Positions 46,205-53,861 of a DNA stretch of 64,000 bases are shown here, one piece after another. The DNA is from Bradyrhizobium liaoningense (lineage in GTDB: Bacteria > Pseudomonadota > Alphaproteobacteria > Rhizobiales > Xanthobacteraceae), in contig NZ_JAFCJS010000002.1 in NCBI RefSeq assembly GCF_018130825.1, positions 62,001-126,000 on the forward strand, in the 5' to 3' direction. Every line of letters starts with the position of its first letter. The first letter of the stretch is position 1. The position numbers and the translations under genes were made by a program. Below the pieces are notes generated by a model that was given only the letters and a program-made list of their open reading frames with translations, was not told the DNA's origin and ran no database searches.

Positions 46205-46325
46205 CTGGCGCGGGGCGGCCGATGGCGATCGTCGATGAACAGCACACCGTCGCCGACGAACGCTTCGCCGCCGATAGTCACGCCGGCGCTGGGATTGAAG
46301 AGACAATTTGGGAAACCCGATCGCA
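46205..46325 (-). pseudogene. Remnant of a hexapeptide acyltransferase (in-frame core)
   Basis: The minus strand reads GFPNCLFNPSAGVTIGGEA then FVGDGVLFIDDRHRPPRA, the core of a WbbJ-like acyltransferase, with no start, stop or C-terminal part. It lies between two plus-strand genes and matches 29395-29480 in DNA. A decayed duplicate is the best explanation. Confidence 0.65.
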
Positions 46326-46440
46326 GGTGCGGGCGAGATAATCGCCGAACCGGGCAACCTCGACAAGATAATGCGAGAGTGTTTTCTGTCTTCCTGGTTT
46401 GTCGTTGACGAGGCGATCGAGCGCGCCAAAGGATTCCACC

Positions 46441-48345
46441 ATGTGCGGCATCTGCGGGCAGTTTAACTTCGGCAACGGTGCGCCCGTCAGCGCTTCCACC
46501 ATCGAGGCGATGATGGGCACGATCGTCCACCGCGGCCCCGACGACGCCGGCCGGCATTTGGACCGGAATCTCGGCTTGGGTTTCCGCCGACTGGCGATCA
46601 TCGATCTGTCACCCGCGGGACACCAGCCCATGTCTGACCAAGCCCAAACGGTGTGGGTGGTCTTCAACGGAGAGATATACAATTATCAGAAGCTCCGGCA
46701 GGAGTTGCAGGGGCACGGCCACGTGTTTCGTTCCAACTGCGACACCGAGGTGATCGTGCACGGCTACAAGCAGTGGGGTGACGCCGCGCTGAACCGCTTC
46801 AACGGCATGTTCGGCCTCGCTATCTGGGACGTGAAAAAGCGCCGGCTGCTGCTGGCGCGCGATCCGATGGGCATCAAGCCGGTCTACTACGCAATCCGCA
46901 ACGGATCGCTCGCTTTTGGTTCGGAGATTCGGCCGGTCCGCGTTGCTCTAGGCGAGCCGGGCGTTGATCCCGAAGCCGTCGCTCTTTTTCTGCGCTATCG
47001 CTACACGCCGGCCCCGCGCACGATGTTCAAGGGCATCCAGAAGCTCGCCGCGGGTGAAAAACTCGTCGTCGAAAACGGCCAGGTGCACGTCTCGCGCTAC
47101 TACCAGTTCGTCCCGGAGCCATTCGCCCCGCAGCCCCGCCCGGAGGAGGCGGCGGAAAAATTGGTCGAGCTGTACAGGGCGGCCATGAAGCGGCATCTCA
47201 TCAGCGACGTTCCGCTCGGACTGCTGCTCAGCGGCGGCCTGGATTCGGGTCTGCTGTTGGCGCTGATGAGCTCCTATGGCCGCGACTGGCACACGTTTAG
47301 CATCGGGTATGGTTCGTCGTTCGCCGATGATGAGCTCGAGGATGCCGGAAAAACGGCCCGGACCTACGGGGCCAAGCACAATGCGGTTCACCTCACCCGG
47401 GAAACGTTTGAAGACGTCCTGCCCCGCATCGTGGATGTCCTCGAGGAACCGGTCGCCTCGTCATCGATCGTGCCCATGTACTTCGTCTGTCAGCGGGCTC
47501 GTGAAAACGTGAAGGTGGCACTCATCGGCCAAGGGCCGGATGAGCTGTTCGGCGGATACAACCGACACCTAGGCGTGCACTATGGCGCCGCCTGGCGCGC
47601 GCTGCCCGCCTGGTTGCAGACACCCAGTGCCGCACTCGCGCGCGCCCTCCCGCGGAACGATACGATCAAGCGTGGCCTTTACTCGCTGCACGAGTCCGAC
47701 CGGCTTCGTCGTTTCCAGCAGATATTCTCCCTGGTTTCGGACGACGCGATGCAGGGGCTTTTTCGCCCCGAACTGATTGCTGACGGGGAAGTTGCCGTGG
47801 CGGCCCGCTGCTGGGAGGAATACCGGCCGGCCTTCGAAAACCTGGACGACCTGAGCGCCTTTCAGTTACTCGAGCTGCGCTCGTCGCTGCCGGACGAGTT
47901 GCTCATGTATGGCGACAAGCTGTCCATGGCGCACGCCCTCGAGGTTCGCGTACCCTATCTCGATCGTGAAGTGGTCGAGCACGTCCAGCAATTGGGCGCG
48001 TCCTTCAAGGTGCGTCATGGCATTCGCAAGTGGCTTCATCGCGAAGTGAGCAAGCGGCTGTTGTCGTCGGAAATCATCCATCGCAAGAAGCGCGGATTTG
48101 CGGTGAATGTGGTCGATGGGTGGTTCCGCCAATCCCTCGACGGAGGGATCCGGCAATACTTGGCCGATCCGCAGTCACAGATCTACCGGTTCTTGGAGCC
48201 GGCTGCGGTGCAATCCATGCTGCGTGACCACGCGGCAGGCCGGGCCGACCACCACAAGATGCTATTTAGTATCGTCGTGCTGGAGCAATGGCTCCGCAGC
48301 GTCCGTCTGACACGGCGGACGCGATGTCCACATCCCGTGCATTAG
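46441..48345 (+). CDS. asnB: Asparagine synthetase (glutamine-hydrolysing), copy 2
   Basis: This 634-residue protein starts at the ATG at 46441 so that the catalytic Cys is residue 2 (MCGICGQF); AAGGA lies 8 nt upstream. HRGPDD, the ATP loop SGGLDSG (264-270) and GPDELFGGYNRH are present. It is a paralogue, not a copy, of the enzyme at 29523-31373. Amidation of a sugar acid in the EPS repeat unit is the likely role; asparagine supply is the alternative. Confidence 0.92.
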   Translation: MCGICGQFNFGNGAPVSASTIEAMMGTIVHRGPDDAGRHLDRNLGLGFRRLAIIDLSPAGHQPMSDQAQTVWVVFNGEIYNYQKLRQELQGHGHVFRSNCDTEVIVHGYKQWGDAALNRFNGMFGLAIWDVKKRRLLLARDPMGIKPVYYAIRNGSLAFGSEIRPVRVALGEPGVDPEAVALFLRYRYTPAPRTMFKGIQKLAAGEKLVVENGQVHVSRYYQFVPEPFAPQPRPEEAAEKLVELYRAAMKRHLISDVPLGLLLSGGLDSGLLLALMSSYGRDWHTFSIGYGSSFADDELEDAGKTARTYGAKHNAVHLTRETFEDVLPRIVDVLEEPVASSSIVPMYFVCQRARENVKVALIGQGPDELFGGYNRHLGVHYGAAWRALPAWLQTPSAALARALPRNDTIKRGLYSLHESDRLRRFQQIFSLVSDDAMQGLFRPELIADGEVAVAARCWEEYRPAFENLDDLSAFQLLELRSSLPDELLMYGDKLSMAHALEVRVPYLDREVVEHVQQLGASFKVRHGIRKWLHREVSKRLLSSEIIHRKKRGFAVNVVDGWFRQSLDGGIRQYLADPQSQIYRFLEPAAVQSMLRDHAAGRADHHKMLFSIVVLEQWLRSVRLTRRTRCPHPVH

Positions 48346-48410
48346 GCTGGAGGGTCGCCAAGCGGGCACTAAATTATCCCTGAGAGGGCGCGACAATTGC
48401 GACAGTAAGT

Positions 48411-48911
48411 ATGGTTCGGAGTGATAGTATGCCAAAACCGATGATCGCGCGGGTTAGATCCAAGTTAGCTTTGCTCAATTATGAATTGAGGCGGTTGTAT
48501 TTTGTTTATTTTTGGAAAATGGATATAAAAAAGGGGACACGCATCTCGCTTAGCGCAAAACTGGATAAGACAAATCCTACGGGTATACACATTGGTGAGA
48601 ATACTGCGGTTGCTTTTCGATCTGCAATACTTGCTCATGATTTCATAAACACAAAGCACAAGGACGTTTTTATTGGCGACAACTGCCTGATCGGAGCGGG
48701 TTCGGTAATAATGCCAGGAATTCAAATCGGAAATAATTGCATTGTGTCGCCAAACAGCGTGGTTTTGCAAAATGTGCCAGCGGGATCCATCGTAATGGGC
48801 AATCCGGCCAAAATCGTTCAGAAGAACATTATAACCGGCCCATGGGGAACCCGCTGCTCAACCCAAGAAAGCTCCCGCGAAACGTCTGCAGCGGCGACTT
48901 GTCAGGGCTGA
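48411..48911 (+). CDS. Hexapeptide-repeat acyltransferase
   Basis: This 166-residue protein has an N-terminal hydrophobic/aromatic part and the left-handed helix pattern IHIGENTAVAFRSAILAHD, VFIGDNCLIGAGSVIMPGI and IVSPNSVVLQNVPAGSIVMG, ending NPAKIV. It should acetylate or otherwise acylate a sugar. The gene is distinctly AT-rich and lacks a good ribosome site; ATG at 48429 is an alternative start. The last 30 residues (GPWGTRCSTQ onward) look unlike the family and GC-richer, so the 3' end may be a junction. Confidence 0.83.
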   Translation: MVRSDSMPKPMIARVRSKLALLNYELRRLYFVYFWKMDIKKGTRISLSAKLDKTNPTGIHIGENTAVAFRSAILAHDFINTKHKDVFIGDNCLIGAGSVIMPGIQIGNNCIVSPNSVVLQNVPAGSIVMGNPAKIVQKNIITGPWGTRCSTQESSRETSAAATCQG

Positions 48912-48928
48912 GCGCGGCCGCCGCTTCA

Positions 48929-49045
48929 GCTTGACCTCTCGTTCCTCAAGCTGCCCAGTCCGCGCATAAAGCTTGCCGTGTTCTCACTGACCGAGGTAGG
49001 CGCAATGGTTCTCTCAGCGAACATATCTGCGGCAGGTGATACGGC
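48929..49045 (+). repeat. Dispersed element B: 5' region of a glycosyltransferase gene
   Basis: This region, covering the leader and first codons of the glycosyltransferase gene, matches 40290-40439. GGCGCAATGGTTCT and AACATATCTGCG are identical in both, and the flanks are about two-thirds identical by eye. Confidence 0.6.
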
Positions 49046-50267
49046 CGGCGCGGTCCTCATCATCGTTGAGAACCTGCCGGTGCCGACCGATCGCCGGGTC
49101 TGGACGCAGGCCACAGCGCTGCATCACGCTGGTTACACCGTCTCGGTCATTTGCCCCAAAGGAAGGGGATATGACAAGGGATACGAGCAGATGGACGGTG
49201 TGCATATCTACCGCCATCCACGGGGTGTGGAAGGCTCGGGCGCCCTGACTTATCTTCTCGAATATACCGTCGCCCTTTTTTGGCAATTCGTTCTCTCGTT
49301 GAAAGTGTTGTCCAGGCATGGATTCGATATTCTTCATGCATGCAATCCACCGGACTTGATCTTCTTGATTGCGCTTTTCTACAAAGTTTTCTTTGGCAAG
49401 AAATTTCTGTTTGATCAGCATGATCCCGCGCCCGAACTTTATGAGGTCAAGTTCGGCCGCCAGGATTTCCTTTATCGGCTCCTGCTCCTGCTTGAACGCT
49501 GGACGTTTCGCTCGGCTGACGGGAGCCTTGTGACAAACCCTACCCTGAAGCGGCAGGCCGTGGAGCGAGGCGGGATGCCGCCAGACAGGGTCTGGATTGT
49601 CAGAAGCGTCCCCGAGCTTGGGCGCTTCAGCCGGGTCAAGCCCGAACTGTCGGTCAGGCGGGACTGTCGATATCTCGTCGGCTACGTGGGAATGATGGCC
49701 GAGCAGGACGGTGTAGACCTCCTGGTCAAGGCGATGGAACACATCGTCAAGCGCCTGCATCGAACGGATATCGCCTGCCTGATCATCGGCGACGGGCCGG
49801 AGGCAGATCGGCTCAGGGCGCTCACAAGCGAACTCGGGATTACCGACAAAGTCGAATTTGCCGGATACATTTCGGGCGATCCGCTTCCCGCCATGCTGGC
49901 GGCTTGCGACATCGGCGTCGTTCCGGATCCGCCCAATGCCTGCAATGTGGTTATGTCGATGATCAAAGTCTTTGAATACATGGCGCTCGGGCTGCCGTTC
50001 GTCCTGTTCGACTTGGCACAGGCGAGGGTTGATGCAGGCGACGCTGGCCTGGTGGTGGCGGAGCCGACGCCGCGGGCGCTCGGCGAAGGAATCGTGGCGC
50101 TGCTTGAGGACGAGGCCGGGCGCGAGCGTATGCGGAACTACGGCAGGGAGCGTGCCTACGGCGCATTTCAGTGGGAGCTCGAAAAGCGTTCGCTTCTCGC
50201 CGCCTATACGACGCTGGCGCCGAGGCGCGCACGTGCAGGGACACCAGCCGATGCGAATCCTCACTGA
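49005..50267 (+). CDS. Glycosyltransferase family 4
   Basis: The 420-residue protein starts at the ATG at 49005 (GAGG 8 nt upstream); a GTG at 48978 is also possible. The N-terminal nucleotide fold reads AVLIIVENLPVPTDRRVW, followed by FDQHDPAPELYEVKFG and the donor motif PNACNVVMSMIKVFEYMALG, in which the E-x7-E pair is changed to a form seen in WcaL/ExpE-like enzymes. It is the last glycosyltransferase of the EPS locus on this side. Confidence 0.88.
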   Translation: MVLSANISAAGDTAGAVLIIVENLPVPTDRRVWTQATALHHAGYTVSVICPKGRGYDKGYEQMDGVHIYRHPRGVEGSGALTYLLEYTVALFWQFVLSLKVLSRHGFDILHACNPPDLIFLIALFYKVFFGKKFLFDQHDPAPELYEVKFGRQDFLYRLLLLLERWTFRSADGSLVTNPTLKRQAVERGGMPPDRVWIVRSVPELGRFSRVKPELSVRRDCRYLVGYVGMMAEQDGVDLLVKAMEHIVKRLHRTDIACLIIGDGPEADRLRALTSELGITDKVEFAGYISGDPLPAMLAACDIGVVPDPPNACNVVMSMIKVFEYMALGLPFVLFDLAQARVDAGDAGLVVAEPTPRALGEGIVALLEDEAGRERMRNYGRERAYGAFQWELEKRSLLAAYTTLAPRRARAGTPADANPH

Positions 50268-51562
50268 GAGCGGAAGCAATTAGCCTCCGGGCCGTGGAGC
50301 GGGTGAACTGCTCGATCGCGAGGTCGAGTGTACCACGGCCCAGCCCCTTGGATCGCGAGCGTAATGTCCGGATCTTGGCTCCCGGCAGCGGCAAGACCGA
50401 TCTGCACGGGGTGCGCGCCAGCGGCCGGACCTCGCGTGTCAATCGTTGCGATGTTCGTTCGTGCCGGGTAGAAAACCTTTCATTGAAAATGCGGTTTCGA
50501 AGATTCGGGTGCCGATCGGGACCAGGTAACTGCCAGCCCCCCGCTAGAGAACGCTGACGTTGATTTTGTCCGCGCTGTCGGATGTTTTTGTCTAGGCGTC
50601 TGGGGCGGTACCTCTTTGGTCCACCTCTTTCAGTTCTTGTCCGCGTGTTTTAATGCGACCGTAAATCGCATTGTGCTGCGCTAGTCTCATTGAGACGCTC
50701 CATGCGTGGACGCTGGATCGCCACATGAGTCAGGCATCAGCTTCGTCAACACACTCGCCTCCGTTCGATGTGGCCGCTCGTTTCGCCTAGCCTGAGATCG
50801 TGGCGATCGGCTCGCGCGGTGGGACAGGCGAGATACGGCTGCTCTCCTAGCCCACGATGAAGTTGACGAGGTCACCTGACTGCATCCTGGTGGACCGATG
50901 CCGATGGGCGGGTCCGCCGCCGCGTGCCGCACGACTTGGTAGGTCACCGGGTTCGCCTCTCTTCCGATTGCTGGGCGCAGGTCACCGGCAACGCGCTCAA
51001 CTTCCAGATCGTACTTGAGGTCAGCCTTCGCAATAATCCTTACGGGTTACCCTGGAGCGGCAATCTGTTCGGTCGCAAGATGGCTCCGCCATGCCGCCGA
51101 TCGGTGGACCTGCAACGCCACTTCCTCCAAACAGATCGACAAACGACGCCACATTGCATGCTTATGGGCGCAGCGTTGCCACGTGCACTTCATGCGCAAC
51201 GTGCTGGCGCATGCGGGCAAACGTGCTGGCGCATGCGGGCAAGAGCACGCGGCGCGTCGTCTCCGCTTCCATCGCCACCGTTCGCCCAGGAAGATGCGAC
51301 TGATGTGCTCGCCTATGCGACGTTCCCGCGCTGGCATCGGACCAAGCTGTACTCTCCGACGCGATACAAGCTGACAGAAAAATCGGGTGCGCGTGTCTTG
51401 AACCAACCGATTCAATACGTGGCGTAATATAGGCGCGTATGAGGCAAGTGCCGGGCGCTACCTACTTGAGTATAAATCACACTTTGAAAGTTTTTTCGCC
51501 ATTTTTGCTCATTAGGCAACCGACCTAGCAGTCGGGGGGCACCTTCAAAAATCCCACTGCTT
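50268..51562. other. Long intergenic region with transposase debris
   Basis: No intact gene lies in these 1295 nt. The part at 51165-51375 is an IS256-type transposase remnant. The stretch 50268-51160 shows only short frames without recognisable sequence; it may be further decayed insertion-element DNA. Confidence 0.5.
51165..51375 (+). mobile_element. IS256-type transposase remnant
   Basis: One frame reads AQRCHVHFMRNVLAHAGK and a second frame continues FAQEDATDVLAYATFPRWHR then TKLYSP. Both are diagnostic for the C-terminal half of IS256/Mutator transposases (WQRC.VHFMRN..A; LAYMTFP..HR.KLHS). A 22-bp tandem duplication at 51199-51242 causes the frame change, so the gene is dead. The ends of the element were not identified. 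Confidence 0.8.
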
Positions 51563-51660
51563 TGGAGTCCGCTCGCGGTCCGAGACCGCGATGCGTTGGA
51601 ATCCGCTCGCGGTCCGAGACTGTGATGCGTTGGAATCTGCTTGTGGCCTGAGGTTGCGAG
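51563..51660 (+). repeat. 34-bp tandem repeat with an internal inverted repeat
   Basis: Units begin at 51563, 51597 and 51631; the first two differ at about three bases and the third is diverged and shorter. Each unit contains CGCGGTC-CGA-GACCGCG or a variant of it, a perfect 7-bp inverted repeat in the first copy. The array ends about 87 nt before the start of the putative type I secretion substrate and could be a regulator-binding array. Confidence 0.75.
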
Positions 51661-51746
51661 CACGTGGTATGTCGCGCGCCTTCGTGATGCGCGGCAGTGG
51701 AATTCCTTTGTCAACGTCAAAGACTCACGCAGAACGAAAGGTACGC

Positions 51747-53753
51747 ATGTCGTTCAACTTATCATCCACTCCGTTTTCGTCGACCTCCGCTTGGAACCAG
51801 CTCGTCCCGACCGGAGCAACGTATACGTCGCTGAACTGGCCCACCGCGACCGGATGGAACTACGACGTGGGCTGGGGCAACGTGCCAGTCTACGTCGCCT
51901 CGTCGTCGGACCCAGTCGTGCAGGTGTCTGTTCCCGCCAGCTGGGGATGGCCCGGCGGGACCGTCAGCCTCCATGTTCCGGCCGGGGGGACCGGCGGCAT
52001 CGGCACGGACGGACCGGTCGTCATCGTCGACGGCGACATCGCCTACAATTTCTGGCGATTCAACCGCACGAGCACCACGACCGCGACCGCCGTGTCGTAT
52101 GCCGAGGCGAACGTGGTCACGGGCACCGGTTGGGGCACCCCCGGGTTGGGCGCAGGCATCACTGCGGCCGGCTCGAGCGAGCTCGGCGGGCTCCTGGTCC
52201 AGGCGCAAACGGACACGGGCACGATCAATCATGCCCTGCAGCTCGCCGTCGAGGGCTCGCTCTTGAAGTCAGGCTACGTTTCCCCCGCCATTTCCACCGA
52301 CGGCTCCAGTTCCAGCGGCATAATGCAGGAAGGGCAGCTTCTGGCCATTGCGCCCGGGACGCCGATGCCATCCGGCCTTTCGACGCTCGGCCAGGAGGTG
52401 TTCCGCGCCCTCCAGCAATACGGCGCCTACGTCATCGACGACGGAGGCACCCAGACCGCCATTCGCACCCAGGCGAACGCTTATGATTCGGCGACAATGA
52501 ACGCCCTCCGTCTGGACATGAATTTGATGCTTCCGATGCTCAAGGCGGTGAGCGGGGGCACGCCGACAAGCCCGACCGCCCCCGTCAACGTTGCGCCGAC
52601 GGTGACGCAGGCCTCCGCTTCACCGGGGACGGGAGTCGAGCATGTCGGCGATACCGTCACAATGACACTCGGCTTCAGCGAGGCCGTGACCGTCACCGGT
52701 ACCCCGACGCTGTCGCTCAATGATGGCGCCAAGGCCACCTATGTCGGCGGCTCGGGGACGAACTCGCTCACGTTCAAGACGACCGTCGCGTCGACCGACA
52801 CCACGACTTCGGCGCTCGCCATCACCGGGGTCAACCTTCCGAGTGGCGCGAGCATCAAGGATACGGGCGGCCTTGCGGCCAACCTCTCGGGTGCGGTGAA
52901 GACGTTCACCGGGCTCCAGATCGATCCGACGTCAACCACGTCGACCAGCCCAACGACCCCGCCGACCCCCTCCGTGACGAGGCCTGTCCTCACCGTTGCG
53001 GATGACTCGCTCTGGGTGGCGGGTCGAGGTGGTACGGTCGATCTCGGGACGAAGGTGACAACGACCGATTCCAACGACCGCGTGGCCTTGCACATCACGG
53101 GGTTGCCTAAATATGAATCGATCACTGACGCGCTCGACGGTCAAACGTTCCGCGGAAGAGACATCACGTTGACGGCCGCGCAGGTCAACAGCGGGCTGAC
53201 TCTGACGTCCACCTACAGGGGCGGTGGCCATCCGGTTGCGGACCTTACGCTGACGGCAACCGCGACGGATCCGTCAACCGGTGCGGTTGCGACGGCTTCG
53301 CCGCAGATCATCACCGTGACGGACCCCCGACCTGCGAGGGACGCGACTACAACAACGTCGTCGCACGGCCACGCTGTGACGGATCAGCAGCCTGTTGCCA
53401 CCGCGACAGCTGTGACCCCGACGGCCTCGCAGACGATCGAGCCCACGGATCATCAGCAGGCAGCGGCGGCAAGCACGGGATTCCTGGCAAACCGGGGCTT
53501 TGAGCTGCTCCAGCAGCATTTTGATCGGGCCGCCAGCAGCCTGGCAACGACCGCTGCCCATCCGGTCATGGCGGCAGATCATCCGACTGCCACCGGGAGC
53601 ACGATGGCGTCGCTCGCAAGCCAGAGCTTTGCGCTGCTGAACCAGTACTTGGCCACTCACACCGGCCAGGTGGATCCCGGTCAGATCGTGGCGGCCGTGT
53701 CGCAGGCCGCCGGTTGGGGGCACGACTCGTTGCTGGCCAGACCGCAACACTGA
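51747..53753 (+). CDS. Putative type I secretion substrate with an Ig-like domain
   Basis: This encodes 668 residues from the ATG at 51747 (AAAGG 5 nt upstream). There is no N-terminal signal peptide. Residues about 5-265 form a strand-rich domain (SAWNQLVPTGATYTSLNW, VPVYVASSSDPVVQVSVP, LQQYGAYVIDDGG) that I do not recognise firmly. Residues about 283-392 are an Ig-like module of the bacterial adhesin type (TMTLGFSEAVTVTGTPTLSL, GSGTNSLTFKTTV). After a Pro/Thr linker and a second strand-rich part, the C-terminal 90 residues contain two similar helices (GFELLQQHFDR, SFALLNQYLAT). No RTX nonapeptides occur. Its place directly before the exporter genes makes it the likely cargo. Confidence 0.8.
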   Translation: MSFNLSSTPFSSTSAWNQLVPTGATYTSLNWPTATGWNYDVGWGNVPVYVASSSDPVVQVSVPASWGWPGGTVSLHVPAGGTGGIGTDGPVVIVDGDIAYNFWRFNRTSTTTATAVSYAEANVVTGTGWGTPGLGAGITAAGSSELGGLLVQAQTDTGTINHALQLAVEGSLLKSGYVSPAISTDGSSSSGIMQEGQLLAIAPGTPMPSGLSTLGQEVFRALQQYGAYVIDDGGTQTAIRTQANAYDSATMNALRLDMNLMLPMLKAVSGGTPTSPTAPVNVAPTVTQASASPGTGVEHVGDTVTMTLGFSEAVTVTGTPTLSLNDGAKATYVGGSGTNSLTFKTTVASTDTTTSALAITGVNLPSGASIKDTGGLAANLSGAVKTFTGLQIDPTSTTSTSPTTPPTPSVTRPVLTVADDSLWVAGRGGTVDLGTKVTTTDSNDRVALHITGLPKYESITDALDGQTFRGRDITLTAAQVNSGLTLTSTYRGGGHPVADLTLTATATDPSTGAVATASPQIITVTDPRPARDATTTTSSHGHAVTDQQPVATATAVTPTASQTIEPTDHQQAAAASTGFLANRGFELLQQHFDRAASSLATTAAHPVMAADHPTATGSTMASLASQSFALLNQYLATHTGQVDPGQIVAAVSQAAGWGHDSLLARPQH

Positions 53754-53759
53754 GGCCAA

Positions 53760-53790
53760 GCCGCACCCAGGCTCAGCGCCTGGGTGCGGC
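53760..53790 (+). terminator. Strong hairpin after the putative secretion substrate
   Basis: A perfect 13-bp stem (53760-53772 with 53778-53790, GCCGCACCCAGGC and its complement) with loop TCAGC starts 7 nt after the stop codon. No T run follows. It would end or limit transcription into the exporter genes, giving more substrate than exporter. Confidence 0.75.
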
Positions 53791-53861
53791 ACCCGCAATG
53801 TCTTGGAATGCATGAGAAGGAACATCGAACGCGGTCGGTAGCCGCGAAGGGTTGAGTTAAA

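Noticed and set aside
49014..50279. A 421-codon minus-strand frame
   Set aside because: It is antisense to a clear glycosyltransferase gene and shows no recognisable domain.
51412..51720. A 102-codon minus-strand frame after the transposase remnant
   Set aside because: Only a faint resemblance to transposase tails was seen, in the wrong orientation to the remnant, so it is not supported.
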